DNA from: Rhizobium oryzihabitans
GTDB lineage: Bacteria > Pseudomonadota > Alphaproteobacteria > Rhizobiales > Rhizobiaceae
Direction of reading: 5' to 3'
NCBI RefSeq assembly: GCF_010669145.1
Contig: NZ_CP048635.1
Coordinates: 682,001-746,000, forward strand
Length of the DNA: 64,000 nucleotides
The stretch's first letter is position 1. Every line of letters starts with the position of its first letter. A model generated the notes under the pieces. It was not told the DNA's origin. It did no database searches and saw only the letters and a program-made list of their open reading frames with translations. The position numbers and the translations under genes are program-made. This document shows, piece after piece, positions 9,469-19,399 of the stretch.

Positions 9469-9591
9469 TTCTTCTCCCCGAGGGGGAGAAGTCCGCGGCA
9501 GCGGGATGAGGGGGCAAGGGTAGAGATATCCGGCAACGTCGCCCCCTCATCCGACCCTTCGGGCCACCTTCTCCCCGGCGGGGAGAAGAAA
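9469..9591. repeat. Composite inverted palindromic element (copy 1)
   Basis: Two related units face each other: 9469-9516 (CTTCTCCCCGAGGGGGAGAAG then GCGGGATGAGGGGGC) and 9541-9591 (GCCCCCTCATCC then CTTCTCCCCGGCGGGGAGAAG). Each unit contains its own short hairpin, giving a cloverleaf-like fold. The same unit recurs at 17278-17466. It lies in a convergent intergenic gap and could terminate or stabilise transcripts; it resembles rhizobial intergenic mosaic elements (RIME-like). Confidence 0.8.
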
Positions 9592-9634
9592 TACGCCGCA
9601 ACGTCTGCTTTTCTTATGCCACCGTCAGCTTTGG

Positions 9635-10408
9635 TCAGCCGCCGTATTTCGTCGCCGTGATGTAGACCTGCCCCACCCGCGTCGGAATGATGGCGTAGAC
9701 CGGCGCATAAACATCCATATTGTTCGACTTGGCGAACCAGATCTCCATTGAGATGGATTTCAGATATTCGATATCCTTGCGCCCCTGCCGGTAGCCCGAC
9801 TTTGGCACGTAACGCGCCTTGCAGACGATGGCATCACCACTAAAACCGTTGGTCTTGAAGGGCTTGGTGCCGCTGGAACTCAAAACCAGATCCAGCCGCG
9901 ATTCGCCGTCATAGATCGGCAGGCGGGTCGGGCAGATACGGCCGCCGGAGGGAATGATCAAACCGGAGATCGGATCGAGAACCGAGCGCAGGTCGCGGTC
10001 CTTCACATCCACCCAATTATCCGGCCGGGCCTTCGGCTCGGGTTTCACCGTTGTCGACGTGACGTTGCCGTTGCGATAGACCACGTCATAGGTCCGCACC
10101 CGCTTGCCGTCCTTGTAGACCAGCGAATATTCGTTGGCCTGCAGCCGATGGCCGCGCTTGGCGCCGGAAACCGTCGTCTTGCCGGAAATGTCCTTTAAAA
10201 TGCTGGCAAGGCCGGCGGCACTGAAGGAACCGGAGATCGAATAGTTCGGTCCATCCATGCGAGTCGAAAAACTTGCCCGGGCAATCGGCAAAATACCGAG
10301 ATTGATGCTGTATTCGCTTGTGTGGCGCGCTTCGGCGGCGAGCGAGGGGGAAACGCCCGTTAACGCCATTGTCGCGGCCACGAAAATGCTTTTTCCTCTG
10401 GCAATCAT
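9635..10408 (-). CDS. DUF3108 domain-containing exported protein
   Basis: A 257-residue protein with a clear signal peptide (basic start, hydrophobic core FVAATMALTGVSPSL, cleavage near AEA at about 25-27), so periplasmic. The remainder matches the DUF3108 family: EYSINLGILPIARASF, GKTTVSGAKRGHRLQA and ANEYSLVYKDGKRVRTYDV are recognisable. Family function is unknown. It is transcribed away from rpmB; the 252-base gap between them holds both promoters. Nothing unusual in length or composition. Confidence 0.85.
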   Translation of the reverse strand: MIARGKSIFVAATMALTGVSPSLAAEARHTSEYSINLGILPIARASFSTRMDGPNYSISGSFSAAGLASILKDISGKTTVSGAKRGHRLQANEYSLVYKDGKRVRTYDVVYRNGNVTSTTVKPEPKARPDNWVDVKDRDLRSVLDPISGLIIPSGGRICPTRLPIYDGESRLDLVLSSSGTKPFKTNGFSGDAIVCKARYVPKSGYRQGRKDIEYLKSISMEIWFAKSNNMDVYAPVYAIIPTRVGQVYITATKYGG

Positions 10409-10536
10409 TCTGATATCACCTTAAAAGAGGCGCGGAAGCGGCCTTATCTGGCGATGATATACGCCGACTTGTGGCAATAAAAAAGCGGATGCCGGTTGAA
10501 AACGCCGGAATTTCCTTTCATTTGCTCGCGAGCGGC

Positions 10537-10565
10537 TTGACTGTTAAGTCTCGTCTGACTATAGA
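10537..10565 (+). promoter_or_regulatory. Sigma-70 type promoter for rpmB
   Basis: TTGACT at 10537-10542 and TATAGA at 10560-10565, separated by exactly 17 bases. It lies about 95 bases upstream of the rpmB start and matches the housekeeping consensus unusually well for this GC-rich genome. Confidence 0.7.
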
Positions 10566-10660
10566 ACCGCAACTTTCCAATCATGGCCAGTTGGATTGCC
10601 ACCCCGGTTTTGCCGGTGGCGAGCCAGTGGTGAAACAGACGAAACGAAATAGGTGTACCC

Positions 10661-10951
10661 ATGTCCCGTGTATGCGAATTGACCGGCAAGGGCGTCCAGA
10701 CGGGCAACAACGTCAGCCACGCCAACAACAAGACCAAGCGCCGGTTCCTTCCGAACCTCTGCCAGGTCACGTTGATCTCCGATGCTCTCGGCCAGCGCTT
10801 CCGCCTGCGTGTTTCCGCAGCAGCTCTGCGCTCCGTTGAACACCGTGGCGGCCTCGATGCCTTCCTTCTGAAGTCCGGCGAAAACGAACTGAGCATGCGC
10901 GCTCGTCTCCTGCGCCGCCAGATCGCCAAGAAGACGGCTGAAGCTGCTTAA
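10661..10951 (+). CDS. rpmB: 50S ribosomal protein L28
   Basis: Structural component of the large ribosomal subunit. The 96 residues begin [20 protein letters not shown] and continue [14 protein letters not shown], the standard L28 signature, with the basic C-terminal tail typical of alphaproteobacteria. Single-gene unit: a strong promoter lies upstream and a hairpin terminator downstream. It lacks a CxxC...CxxC zinc ribbon, so it is of the zinc-independent type. Confidence 0.97.
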   Translation: MSRVCELTGKGVQTGNNVSHANNKTKRRFLPNLCQVTLISDALGQRFRLRVSAAALRSVEHRGGLDAFLLKSGENELSMRARLLRRQIAKKTAEAA

Positions 10952-10981
10952 TAGCGGTTTCGACATCATCGATATTCAGAG

Positions 10982-11023
10982 GGCTTGAATGGCTTTTGCC
11001 GCTCAAGCCTTTTGTTTGTTTTA
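10982..11023 (+). terminator. Rho-independent terminator after rpmB
   Basis: GGCTTGA (10982-10988) pairs with TCAAGCC (11003-11009), with an inner GGC/GCC pairing, followed by a T-rich tract TTTTGTTTGTTTTA. It is placed 30 bases after the rpmB stop and before the next unit's leader. Confidence 0.75.
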
Positions 11024-11034
11024 GTTGGCTCTAA

Positions 11035-11065
11035 CTGGTGGCATCACCCAGGATAAAAAAATGCC
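11035..11065 (+). promoter_or_regulatory. Candidate preQ1-I-type riboswitch pseudoknot
   Basis: Immediately before and across the start of the queuosine-precursor transporter. P1: CTGG (11035-11038) pairs with CCAG (11048-11051). Loop bases GGCAT (11040-11044) are exactly complementary to ATGCC (11061-11065), which contains the start codon, giving an H-type pseudoknot. The joining segment GATAAAAAA is A-rich, as in preQ1-I riboswitches, and the ribosome site AGGA (11050-11053) overlaps P1. Folding would hide both ribosome site and start codon. A simple competing hairpin GGTG-GCAT-CACC exists. Class assignment is inference. Confidence 0.5.
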
Positions 11066-11699
11066 CTATCTGCGCTATACGCTGATCTACGTTCTCTTGA
11101 TGACACTGGTGGTCGTCGCCTCCAATATTCTGGTGCAGTATCCGCTTTCCGGATCGCTGTTCGGTGTCAATCTCGGCGATCTTCTGACCTGGGGCGCCTT
11201 CACCTATCCGGTCGCCTTCCTCGTCACGGACCTGACCAACCGCCAGTTCGGCCCGTCCATAGCGCGCCGCGTCGTGCTTGCCGGCTTCGTCGTCGGTGTC
11301 ACGCTGTCCTTCTGGACCTCCATTCCGCGCATCGCCGTCGCATCGGGCACCGCCTATCTGATCGGCCAGCTGCTCGATATTTCCGTCTTCAACCGCCTGC
11401 GCCGCCAGCGCTGGTGGCACGCGCCGCTTGCCGGCTCCATGCTGGGTTCGGTGCTGGATACGGCGCTGTTCTTCTCCATCGCCTTTGCAGCGAGTTTCTC
11501 TTTCGTTGGCCCCAACGATGCCTTCGCCATCGAAAACGCGCCCATCCTTGGTGTCTTCGCCGTGGAAGCGCCTCGGTGGATTTCCTGGGCGATGGGTGAT
11601 CTTTCGGTGAAGGTTCTCGTCGGCCTCATCATGCTCCTGCCTTACGGCGCGCTGATGAACACATTGAAGCCGATGCCAGGCGCCGCAAAGCAGGGCTGA
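11061..11699 (+). CDS. Queuosine precursor transporter (YhhQ/VUT family)
   Basis: Integral membrane transporter of the vitamin-uptake (VUT_1/YhhQ) family that imports preQ0/preQ1 for queuosine tRNA modification. 212 residues with about six hydrophobic segments; family blocks are TYPVAFLVTDLTNRQFGP and the closing LPYGALMN. The start is the ATG at 11061 with AGGA eight bases upstream; the alternative TTG at 11025 would bury the candidate pseudoknot. A standalone unit after the rpmB terminator. Repression by queuosine precursor is inferred from the leader. Confidence 0.88.
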   Translation: MPYLRYTLIYVLLMTLVVVASNILVQYPLSGSLFGVNLGDLLTWGAFTYPVAFLVTDLTNRQFGPSIARRVVLAGFVVGVTLSFWTSIPRIAVASGTAYLIGQLLDISVFNRLRRQRWWHAPLAGSMLGSVLDTALFFSIAFAASFSFVGPNDAFAIENAPILGVFAVEAPRWISWAMGDLSVKVLVGLIMLLPYGALMNTLKPMPGAAKQG

Positions 11700-11812
11700 C
11701 ATTTTCTGTCAGCTGAATTTGAGGTCGGGCAGGCGTGGATCAAATCACGCTTGCAAACCCGCTGGTGGCGTTGCAGTCTGCCGTCCGTTGCACAGCTAGG
11801 GGGCAAATCGGC

Positions 11813-12145
11813 ATGCAGATCAAGGACGTCATCGACATTATAGATGCGACGAGCGCCACGCTTTCGGGCTCCAGCTTCGACGACGTCAATTTGTCGGGAA
11901 CGGTCTTCAACAATGTCAATCTGGCCGGCACACGCTTCAACGACATCAACTTTTCCGGTGCGTCGTTTACGGACAGCAACATGTCCGGCTGGTCGATCTA
12001 TGACGTCAATTTCACCGGGTTGAAGCTGAGCAACACAAACCTGTCCGGCGTGCAGATAACGGGGTGCCGAATGACCGGCATGAAGATCGACGGCATTCCC
12101 GTCGAGGATATGATGGCGGCCTACAAGGCGGCGCAGACGGTCTGA
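11813..12145 (+). CDS. Pentapeptide-repeat protein
   Basis: A 110-residue protein built mostly from A(N/D)LxX-type pentapeptides: about 12 consecutive units from residue 18 to 95 (for example SSFDDVNLSG, TVFNNVNLAG, TRFNDINFSG), expected to form a right-handed quadrilateral beta helix. The repeat register has regular N/D at the fourth or fifth position. Start taken at the ATG at 11813 behind AGGGGG; a longer frame to 11735 has no repeat. No signal peptide. Function unknown; such folds commonly bind proteins or mimic DNA, but nothing here indicates a target. Confidence 0.85.
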   Translation: MQIKDVIDIIDATSATLSGSSFDDVNLSGTVFNNVNLAGTRFNDINFSGASFTDSNMSGWSIYDVNFTGLKLSNTNLSGVQITGCRMTGMKIDGIPVEDMMAAYKAAQTV

Positions 12146-12148
12146 AAT

Positions 12149-13204
12149 TCACTCCACCAGCTTGAATTCCAGCATCAGGTTGCGCTGGAGGAACGAGTGA
12201 TTATCGTCGGAAACGATGATGAGGCGCGTGGAACCATCAGGCCCTTTCACGACATCCATGCCTTCCATATTGTCGATCTGGTAGGCCATGCCCGCTTCCA
12301 TGAGGATTTCGCCATCCACCACCGCGCCCGGCCTGATATCGGCACCACGGATGCGGCGGATGCGCATGCCCACACCTTCCGCGAAGTTGAAGCGGCGCTC
12401 CAGCAGCAGCAGATCGCCATTGGGCAAGAAAGCGCCATCCGTCACATCAAATGAGGGGTGATGGGTGACGGCGAATGTGCCCTTCAGCGGGCCTTCCAAT
12501 ATGGCGGCGAGAAGATTGCCGTCGGCATCGATGCTTTTTTCAGCCACCACGACCAGGGCGCCGGCTAGCGGCGAATCGGCCGGCGATACTGCCAGGGCCT
12601 CCATGCCGCCATTATGGCGCAACTCGTTATTGGGGATGAGATGCGGCAGGCGACCGAGCGGTTTCGATGTCTCGAAGCCCGGATCGGAATAGATATCGAT
12701 CCTGTGCCGCTGCTCGTAGCTGACGATAACTTTGCCGTCACGCAGTGCCAGACCTTCCGCATCCATTTCCATCTTGCGCGGCGGTTCGCGCCCGCCCATG
12801 TCCAGCATGGGGGTAATGCGAACATCAGCAAGCCCGGACAGCGCGCCGGCTGCATCGCGCATGACTCTGCCCGTCAGCCAGTGGCCGGTATCCAACACCG
12901 CTACAAAGTCCTCCCCATTGGGGCGGAAGCGGATGGAAGATATGGCTCCGAACAGTTTTTCCGGCGCGCTCATCACCATGCCGCCGATAAATTCCAGCTT
13001 GCCGAAACGTTTTGCGCTGGTGCCGACCTCGAAGCCGGACAGCTGGCGAACGCTCACCGGCACGTCGATGGTGGACGCACCAATCGGAACCGGAACAAGC
13101 GAGCCGACCGCCAGGGTAGCGGCAACGACCAGAGACTTGCGGGAGAGGGAAGCCCGGCTCCGCTTATCCCGCACGGCGAACCCTGCGGGACGAACCGGAA
13201 GCAT
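12149..13204 (-). CDS. Esterase-like phytase-family exported protein
   Basis: 351 residues with an N-terminal signal ([21 protein letters not shown]). The mature part belongs to the 'esterase-like activity of phytase' beta-propeller family: [50 protein letters not shown] and [11 protein letters not shown] are the recurring blade motifs with E/D residues that would sit at the propeller centre. Substrate unknown. The open frame to 13204 overlaps cobT by 41 bases; a GTG at 13171 would overlap it by only 8 and still leave a full signal peptide. Probably translated with cobT. Confidence 0.8.
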   Translation of the reverse strand: MLPVRPAGFAVRDKRSRASLSRKSLVVAATLAVGSLVPVPIGASTIDVPVSVRQLSGFEVGTSAKRFGKLEFIGGMVMSAPEKLFGAISSIRFRPNGEDFVAVLDTGHWLTGRVMRDAAGALSGLADVRITPMLDMGGREPPRKMEMDAEGLALRDGKVIVSYEQRHRIDIYSDPGFETSKPLGRLPHLIPNNELRHNGGMEALAVSPADSPLAGALVVVAEKSIDADGNLLAAILEGPLKGTFAVTHHPSFDVTDGAFLPNGDLLLLERRFNFAEGVGMRIRRIRGADIRPGAVVDGEILMEAGMAYQIDNMEGMDVVKGPDGSTRLIIVSDDNHSFLQRNLMLEFKLVE

Positions 13205-15068
13205 TGCTCGTGTCCTCGAAGAGCGCCGCGAGCTGCTCGGTCATCGCGCCGGCCAGCTCGTCCGCATCCACGATGGTTACGGCACGGCGATAATAACGCG
13301 TCACGTCGTGGCCGATACCGATCGCCAGCAGTTCCACCGGCGACCGTGTCTCGATCTGCTCGATCACGGCGCGCAGATGCCGCTCTAGATAGTTGCCCGG
13401 ATTGACCGACAGCGTCGAATCGTCGACGGGCGCACCGTCCGAAATCATCATCATGATCTTGCGCTGCTCGGGCCGGCCGATCAGGCGGTTATGCGCCCAC
13501 ATCAGCGCTTCGCCGTCGATATTTTCCTTCAGCAGGCCTTCGCGCATCATCAGGCCGAGATTGCGCCGCGAACGCCGCCACGGGGCATCCGCCGACTTGT
13601 AGATGATGTGGCGCAAATCATTGAGGCGGCCCGGCGAAGCCGGCTTGCCGCTGGCCAGCCATTGCTCACGCGATTGCCCGCCCTTCCAAGCCTTGGTGGT
13701 GAAGCCCAGAATTTCCACCTTCACGCCCGAGCGCTCCAGCGTGCGCGCCAGAATATCCGCGCAGGTGGCCGCAACAGTGATGGGCCGGCCGCGCATCGAG
13801 CCGGAATTGTCGATGACGAGCGAAACGACGGTATCGCGGAACTGGGTGTCGCGCTCCTTCTTGAAGGAAAGCGGCTGCATGGGATCGATGATGAGCCTGA
13901 CGAGGCGGGCCGGATCGAGATAACCCTCTTCAAGGTCGAAATCCCACGAACGGTTCTGCTGCGCCATCAGGCGACGCTGCAGCCGGTTCGCCAGACGCCC
14001 GACGGCGCCCTGAAGGTGGGCGAGCTGCTTGTCGAGAAAAGCGCGCAGGCGGTCAAGCTCGGCTTCGTCACATAGTTCCTCGGCGTGGATCTCCTCGTCG
14101 AATTCCTGGGTGAAGATGCGGTAATCGACCTTTTCGTTGAAATCGTCGAAGGGGCTGTTGGGACGGCGGGTCTCGCCGGGCGTCTCGGAATCCTCGTCGA
14201 GATCATCGGACATCTCCTCGTCCGACATCTCGGCGCCGTCCATCTCGCCTTCTTCCATTTCCTCCTGCGAGGCCTCGTTTTCATCGGCCGGCGTCGCATC
14301 GGAACCGGCCTCTTCCTCGGCCTGCTCTTCCTCTGTCTCGTTGGTACGCGGCTGATCCTCGTTGGACTCCGCCTCCTGACTGTCAGGCTCGTTATCCTCG
14401 TCGCCGAAATCCTCCGCCATCTGCATGGAGGTCAGCATCTTGCGCACCAGCCGCGAAAACGCCTTCTGATCGGTGATGACGCTGGAGAGATCCTTGAGAT
14501 CGCCAGCGGCCTTGTCTTCAATGAAGTCGCGCCACAGATCGAGAACCTGACCGGCGCTTGCCGGTGGCTTTTCGCCTGTCAGTTTTTCGCGCACCAGCAG
14601 GGCCACGGCTTCGGCAAGCGGTGCGTCATCCTTGTTGTTGATGCCCGAAAAATTCGCCTTGGCGTATTTTTCGGTGTTCATGGCCTGGATGTTGGAAGCC
14701 ATGCCCGGCATGCGCAGCGCGCCGATGGATTCCACCCGCGCCTGCTCAACCGCATCGAAAATCAGCCGCGCTTCTGCCCCTTGCGGCGACATCACCGCAT
14801 GGGTGTCGGCGTCATGGCAGGCAAGGCGCAGCGCCATGGAATCGCCCAGACCGCGCGTGACGGCGATTTCCTGCGCGGTGGGTTTCTTGGATATTTCCGG
14901 CAGGCGCATGCGCTCGCCGGCAAGACCGGGCCGCTCATTGGCGAACACGACCTCGACCTCGGCATCGCCGGCAACGGATCGCACGCATCCGGCAATCGCC
15001 TGACGCAACGGCTCCGTATCGACCGCCGTACCCGGTTTTGCTCTGGAATTGTCGCCGCGCGCTGCCAT
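13164..15068 (-). CDS. cobT: Cobaltochelatase subunit CobT
   Basis: Aerobic cobalamin pathway: with CobS and CobN it inserts cobalt into hydrogenobyrinic acid a,c-diamide. CobT is the MIDAS-containing partner of the AAA+ subunit. The protein starts MAARGDNSR (ATG at 15068, AGGAAAG upstream; an upstream ATG at 15083 is weaker), has a long acidic linker rich in E/D (about residues 215-300), and ends with a von Willebrand A domain carrying the MIDAS motif DNSGS near residue 420. 634 residues, normal length. CobN is not in this window. Confidence 0.95.
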   Translation of the reverse strand: MAARGDNSRAKPGTAVDTEPLRQAIAGCVRSVAGDAEVEVVFANERPGLAGERMRLPEISKKPTAQEIAVTRGLGDSMALRLACHDADTHAVMSPQGAEARLIFDAVEQARVESIGALRMPGMASNIQAMNTEKYAKANFSGINNKDDAPLAEAVALLVREKLTGEKPPASAGQVLDLWRDFIEDKAAGDLKDLSSVITDQKAFSRLVRKMLTSMQMAEDFGDEDNEPDSQEAESNEDQPRTNETEEEQAEEEAGSDATPADENEASQEEMEEGEMDGAEMSDEEMSDDLDEDSETPGETRRPNSPFDDFNEKVDYRIFTQEFDEEIHAEELCDEAELDRLRAFLDKQLAHLQGAVGRLANRLQRRLMAQQNRSWDFDLEEGYLDPARLVRLIIDPMQPLSFKKERDTQFRDTVVSLVIDNSGSMRGRPITVAATCADILARTLERSGVKVEILGFTTKAWKGGQSREQWLASGKPASPGRLNDLRHIIYKSADAPWRRSRRNLGLMMREGLLKENIDGEALMWAHNRLIGRPEQRKIMMMISDGAPVDDSTLSVNPGNYLERHLRAVIEQIETRSPVELLAIGIGHDVTRYYRRAVTIVDADELAGAMTEQLAALFEDTSNASGSSRRVRRAG

Positions 15069-15175
15069 TGTCTTTCCTGTCATTTGTCGACGCGTGGGAG
15101 CCGCTCATCAATGGATGCGCGGCCCGCCAGCATCTTCAAGTCATCGGTGATCTTCTCCGGAAAAGCCGGGGACTA

Positions 15176-16165
15176 TCAGGCGCTGAGAACAATGTTCGCA
15201 GCACTTTCCTTCAGCTCGACGCCGAAAGCCCGCTGATATTGCTCGGCCACCAGCGTGCGCTCCAGTTCGTCGCACTTGTTGAGGAAGGTCACGCGGAAGG
15301 CAAAGGCGAGATCGCCGAAGATTTCCGCATTTTCCGCCCAGGTGATGACGGTACGCGGGCTCATGACCGTGGAAAGGTCGCCGTTGACGAAGGCAGAACG
15401 GGTCAGATCGGCAACACGCACCATCTTGGAGACGGTTTCGCGGCCCTTCGGATTATCGAGGCTCTTCACCTTGGCGGCAATGATGTTCACTTCCTGCTCA
15501 TGCGGCAGGTAGTTCAGCGTGGTGACGATAGACCAGCGGTCCATCTGCGCCTGGTTGATCTGCTGCGTGCCGTGGTAAAGGCCGGTCGTATCACCGAGGC
15601 CGACCGTGTTGGCGGTCGCAAAAATGCGGAAGGCCGGGTGAGGACGGATGACGCGGCTCTGGTCGAGCAGCGTCAGGCGGCCGGAGGATTCCAGCACGCG
15701 CTGGATAACGAACATCACGTCCGGGCGGCCGGCATCATATTCATCGAAGACGAGCGCGACATTGTGCTGGTAGGCCCAGGGCAGAATGCCGTCCTTGAAT
15801 TCGGTAACCTGCTTGCCGTCCTTCAGAACGATGGCATCCTTGCCGACGAGGTCGATACGGCTGACATGGCTGTCGAGGTTGACGCGCACGCAAGGCCAGT
15901 TCAGGCGGGCAGCCACCTGCTCGATATGGGTGGATTTACCCGTGCCGTGGAAACCGGAGACCATGACACGTCGGTTGTGAGCAAAACCGGCAAGGATCGC
16001 AAGCGTCGTGTCGCGATCGAAAAGATAGTCGGGATCAAGGTCAGGCACATAGGCGTCGCCCTGGGAATAGGCGGGAACCCGCAGATCCGTATCAATGCCG
16101 AAAACCTCCCGTACAGACACCGTCGTGTCGGGCAGGTTGGAAATATCAAGGTCGATTTTGCTCAT
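15176..16165 (-). CDS. cobS: Cobaltochelatase AAA+ subunit CobS
   Basis: AAA+ ATPase that drives cobalt insertion with CobT and CobN. Starts [14 protein letters not shown] (ATG at 16165; a 9-residue upstream extension in frame is not conserved). Walker A is GFHGTGKST near residue 78, Walker B is [11 protein letters not shown] near 135, and sensor-type [17 protein letters not shown] follows, all typical of CobS. 329 residues. It lies 108 bases upstream of cobT on the same strand and is probably co-transcribed. Confidence 0.95.
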   Translation of the reverse strand: MSKIDLDISNLPDTTVSVREVFGIDTDLRVPAYSQGDAYVPDLDPDYLFDRDTTLAILAGFAHNRRVMVSGFHGTGKSTHIEQVAARLNWPCVRVNLDSHVSRIDLVGKDAIVLKDGKQVTEFKDGILPWAYQHNVALVFDEYDAGRPDVMFVIQRVLESSGRLTLLDQSRVIRPHPAFRIFATANTVGLGDTTGLYHGTQQINQAQMDRWSIVTTLNYLPHEQEVNIIAAKVKSLDNPKGRETVSKMVRVADLTRSAFVNGDLSTVMSPRTVITWAENAEIFGDLAFAFRVTFLNKCDELERTLVAEQYQRAFGVELKESAANIVLSA

Positions 16166-16233
16166 CACGTCTCCAAGGCGGGCGGCAGCCACCCGGCCAC
16201 ATCATCAATCAGGCGGTAAACACGTAAGTTGGC

Positions 16234-16869
16234 TTAGCAGAAACCTGACTGCTTTAACAATTGATATGCTTGAACAACAGCCCGAAAACGTTCTTCCGAA
16301 CCACGATCGCCACCATTAGCATCAGGATGGTGCTTTTTGACAAGCTCCTTATAGCGCCTTTTTATCTCTTCCTGCTTCGCACTGGCGGCAAGACCGAGCG
16401 TATCGAAGGCTTTCGCCTCCAGCGTCTTCAATTTGCGGTCCTGCTGCATGCGCTGTCCGCCTGCCCTTGCGCCACCCGCAAAGCCGCCGGCGAAGCCGAA
16501 GGGATCGCGAATGCGGGCATTGCCGCTCGCAGTGCCGGATCGAAGTGTGGAGTGCAAAGGGCTGTCGCGCGCCGTCTTGTTGACGCCCACCGTCCAGGTG
16601 GGGCGATGGCCGGTGATCGCCTCTTTCTGGTAACGGGCGATCTCGCCGTCGGACAGGCCCGAGAAATAATTATAGCCCTTGTTGTATTCCTTCACATGCT
16701 CAAAACAGAACAGGAAGAATTGCCCCTCGGCATTGCGGCCGACGGGTGCGCGGTGAACGCCCGGCTTGTCGCATCCGTCCCACTGGCAGGTGGGGGCCTG
16801 AACCTCAGGTTCCCTCTCCCTTTTCCGGCGCGTGCGGATGCGGTCGAAATATTTCGAATCCAGTTTCAT
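16234..16869 (-). CDS. J-domain protein with C-terminal DnaJ domain
   Basis: 211 residues. Unusually, the J domain is at the C-terminus: FDTLGLAASAKQEEIKRRYKEL then KKHHPDANGGDRGSEE with the essential HPD tripeptide, so it should stimulate a DnaK-type ATPase. The N-terminal half contains a conserved cysteine-bearing block TCQWDGCDKPGVHRAP and FCFEHVKEYNKGYNYF, a putative metal-binding or client region specific to alphaproteobacterial homologues. The start at 16869 (MKLDSKYF) is preferred over 16917. Divergent from bolA with about 115 bases between, suggesting shared control. Confidence 0.88.
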   Translation of the reverse strand: MKLDSKYFDRIRTRRKREREPEVQAPTCQWDGCDKPGVHRAPVGRNAEGQFFLFCFEHVKEYNKGYNYFSGLSDGEIARYQKEAITGHRPTWTVGVNKTARDSPLHSTLRSGTASGNARIRDPFGFAGGFAGGARAGGQRMQQDRKLKTLEAKAFDTLGLAASAKQEEIKRRYKELVKKHHPDANGGDRGSEERFRAVVQAYQLLKQSGFC

Positions 16870-16983
16870 GATGCCCTGATTATGGGGTGCGAAAAGCCGC
16901 ACAACAAGAATTGACAAAACGGAATGTTACAGGCTTTTAGGTAGCCCCCTTCAAGACCAGCCAACGAGAATGGAGCCCGTCGC

Positions 16984-17265
16984 ATGTCCCTGCGAGAACG
17001 CATAGAAACCAAGCTTCGGGAGAGCTTTTCACCGGAGCGCCTGAGGGTCGTCGATGAAAGCCAGATGCATGCGGGCCACCAGCCTGATATAACCGGCACA
17101 GGCGAGACGCATATGCGTGTTCAGATAGTGTCGGAAAGCTTTTCCGGCAAGTCTCGCGTCGAGCGCCACCGGGCGATCAACGCGCTTTTGAAGCCGGAAC
17201 TCGATGCCGGCCTGCATGCGCTGGCGATAGAGGCGGCGGCGCCGGGGGAAGCGGTGCGGTTTTAA
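16984..17265 (+). CDS. bolA: BolA family protein
   Basis: 93 residues, full length for BolA. RERIETKLRESFSPERLRVVDES and the helix-turn FSGKSRVERHRAINALL, with H61 in ERHRAI, are the family landmarks; BolA proteins bind monothiol glutaredoxins and [2Fe-2S] clusters and influence iron homeostasis and morphology. A further histidine pair HAGHQPD lies in the variable loop and could ligate the cluster. Divergent from the J-domain gene. Confidence 0.92.
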   Translation: MSLRERIETKLRESFSPERLRVVDESQMHAGHQPDITGTGETHMRVQIVSESFSGKSRVERHRAINALLKPELDAGLHALAIEAAAPGEAVRF

Positions 17266-17277
17266 ACCTCGAGCAAG

Positions 17278-17466
17278 CCCCCTCATCCGGCCCTACGGGC
17301 CACCTTCTCCCCGGCGGGGAGAAGAAAACCTGCGGCAGCGCCGTGCTCAAAGCTCAGACATCAATGCAGCTGCAGCAATGCTGTTTCGTATGGCATTGCC
17401 AAAGCGGCTTGTTCTTCTCCCCGGTCGGGGAGAAGTGCCGGAGCGAAGCGAGGCGATGAGGGGGCG
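17278..17466. repeat. Composite inverted palindromic element (copy 2)
   Basis: Left unit 17278-17326 (CCCCCTCATCC, GGCCCTACGGGCC, CTTCTCCCCGGCGGGGAGAAG) and right unit 17411-17466 (CTTCTCCCCGGTCGGGGAGAAG then GATGAGGGGGCG) are inverted copies separated by about 85 unique bases. The same unit is at 9469-9591. The element fills the convergent gap between bolA and aroB. Confidence 0.8.
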
Positions 17467-17489
17467 CCCTCACCGTATCGCTCAAAATC

Positions 17490-18623
17490 TTACCCCGGAT
17501 GCTTTTCCGACAGGAAGGACTGCACCTCGGACGCCGCAACATCATCGGCCACGAAGGACTGGCCGATGCCGTGGGTGAGGATGAAGGTGAGCTTGCCGCC
17601 CTTGACCTTCTTGTCCTGCGCGATTGCCGTCATCAGCGTTTCGACCGGCGGCAACTCGCCCGGAATATCCTTCATCGTCGTCGGCAGGCCGACAGCCTTC
17701 AGATGCGCTTCAACGCGAGCGGCATCGTCCGGGCTTGCAAGGTTGAGCCGCGCGGAGAACTGGTGCGCCAGCACCATGCCGATGGCGACGCCTTCGCCAT
17801 GCACCAGCCGCTTGCTATCGTAATTGGTCGCCGCCTCCAGCGCATGGCCGAATGTATGGCCGAGATTAAGGAGGGCGCGCACGCCGTTTTCCTTCTCATC
17901 CGCCACCACCACATCGGCTTTCGCCTGGCAGCTCGTTGCAATCGCCTGAATGCGGGCGGGTCCGCCGGTGCGGATGTCATCCCAGTTCTTTTCCAGCCAG
18001 AAGAAGAAATCCGGCTTGTCGATCAATCCGTATTTGACCACTTCGGCATAACCGGCGCGGAATTCACGCGGGCTCAGCGTATCGAGCACGGCCGTATCCG
18101 CCAGCACCAGATCGGGCTGGTGGAATACGCCGATGAGGTTCTTGCCATGGCGGCTGTTGATGCCGGTCTTGCCGCCGACGGAGGAATCGACCTGCGCCAG
18201 AAGCGAGGTCGGTATCTGCACGAAGCGCACGCCGCGGCGCACGATGCCCGCTGCAAAACCGGCGAGATCGCCGATCACGCCGCCGCCGAGCGCGATCACC
18301 GCATCGTTACGCTCCACCCTTGCTGCCAGAACCGCATCGCAGACGGTGACCAGATGTTCGAAGCTCTTGGTCTTTTCGCCGGCCGGCAGGGTCAGCGAGA
18401 CGGCCTCGATGCCATCCGTCTGCAGGCCATCCATCAGGCCTTCGAGGTAAAGCGGCGCGACATGTTCATCGGTGATGATGGCCGCGCGCCGGCCCTTCAG
18501 CCGCGCCGAAATCTCGCCGCCCGCCCGGCCGATCAGGCCCGGCCCGATCAGAATGTCATAGGCGCGCTCGCCGAGCGGCACATGGACGAGACGTTCATCG
18601 GCGTGGATTTCGGAAGGCGTCAT
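17490..18623 (-). CDS. aroB: 3-dehydroquinate synthase
   Basis: Second step of the shikimate pathway: converts DAHP to 3-dehydroquinate, using NAD and a divalent metal. 377 residues. [21 protein letters not shown] (about 110) and [21 protein letters not shown] (about 136) are the family cores, followed by metal ligands in [24 protein letters not shown] and [10 protein letters not shown]. It starts 5 bases after the aroK stop, so the two form an operon. Confidence 0.96.
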   Translation of the reverse strand: MTPSEIHADERLVHVPLGERAYDILIGPGLIGRAGGEISARLKGRRAAIITDEHVAPLYLEGLMDGLQTDGIEAVSLTLPAGEKTKSFEHLVTVCDAVLAARVERNDAVIALGGGVIGDLAGFAAGIVRRGVRFVQIPTSLLAQVDSSVGGKTGINSRHGKNLIGVFHQPDLVLADTAVLDTLSPREFRAGYAEVVKYGLIDKPDFFFWLEKNWDDIRTGGPARIQAIATSCQAKADVVVADEKENGVRALLNLGHTFGHALEAATNYDSKRLVHGEGVAIGMVLAHQFSARLNLASPDDAARVEAHLKAVGLPTTMKDIPGELPPVETLMTAIAQDKKVKGGKLTFILTHGIGQSFVADDVAASEVQSFLSEKHPG

Positions 18624-18628
18624 GGGGA

Positions 18629-19210
18629 TCAGTCTTTCTGTTCGATGCCGGCTATGGCGGCCAGCACTTCTGTCACGATGATTTCCTTGCGGACATCGCG
18701 GGATTCGATGGTCAGATCCGCCTCGGCATAGATCGGGTAACGTTTTTCCATCAGGGCCGCGAGCGTCGCCTTGGGGTTTTCGGTCTTGAGAAGCGGGCGG
18801 TGGTCACGCTTGTTGACCCTTTCCCAGAGCACCTCGAGATCGGCCTTCAGCCACAGCGAAATACCGCCGCGCGTGATGTGCCGGCGGGTATTGTCGTTGA
18901 TGAAGGCGCCGCCGCCGGTGGAAATGACCTTGGGGCCGCCGCGCAGCAGCCGCTTGATGACCCGTGTTTCCAGCGCCCGGAATTCCTCCTCGCCATAGGT
19001 GGCGAAAAGCTCGGCTATCGTCATGCGCGAAACCCGCTCGATTTCGACATCCGTATCGATGAAGGAGACCTTGAGTTGCTGGGCGACCATGCGGCCTATC
19101 GCGGATTTTCCAGCCCCCATCAGCCCGACAAAGACGATGTTGCGCCGTCCGAGCTTTGCCCGCGCTTGTTCCCCGAGTGTGGCCGGGACGGATAAATTCG
19201 TTTCATTCAT
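18629..19210 (-). CDS. aroK: Shikimate kinase
   Basis: Phosphorylates shikimate at the 3-hydroxyl. 193 residues with a short N-terminal extension before the P-loop [11 protein letters not shown] (about 29-39). The shikimate-binding DTD triad is FIDTDVEIE (about 51-59), Walker B-like STGGGAF is near 98, and the lid arginine lies in KRDHRPLL. Directly upstream of aroB, as in many proteobacteria. Full length with no anomalies. Confidence 0.95.
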   Translation of the reverse strand: MNETNLSVPATLGEQARAKLGRRNIVFVGLMGAGKSAIGRMVAQQLKVSFIDTDVEIERVSRMTIAELFATYGEEEFRALETRVIKRLLRGGPKVISTGGGAFINDNTRRHITRGGISLWLKADLEVLWERVNKRDHRPLLKTENPKATLAALMEKRYPIYAEADLTIESRDVRKEIIVTEVLAAIAGIEQKD

Positions 19211-19399
19211 AAATTTGAAAGCCCGTTTGGCATGGATATCTGCAAATGTTTACGAAGCGTCAAGCCAAATTGCTGACTGAATTGCGTTGAATCACAATCA
19301 ACGCCGCATGCGGCGCGGAGTAGACGTCGGCTTTTTGATCTTGCTGCCGCTATCGCCGCACCGCATATAAGTTTCGACCGCCACCTTCACGGAGCCGCC

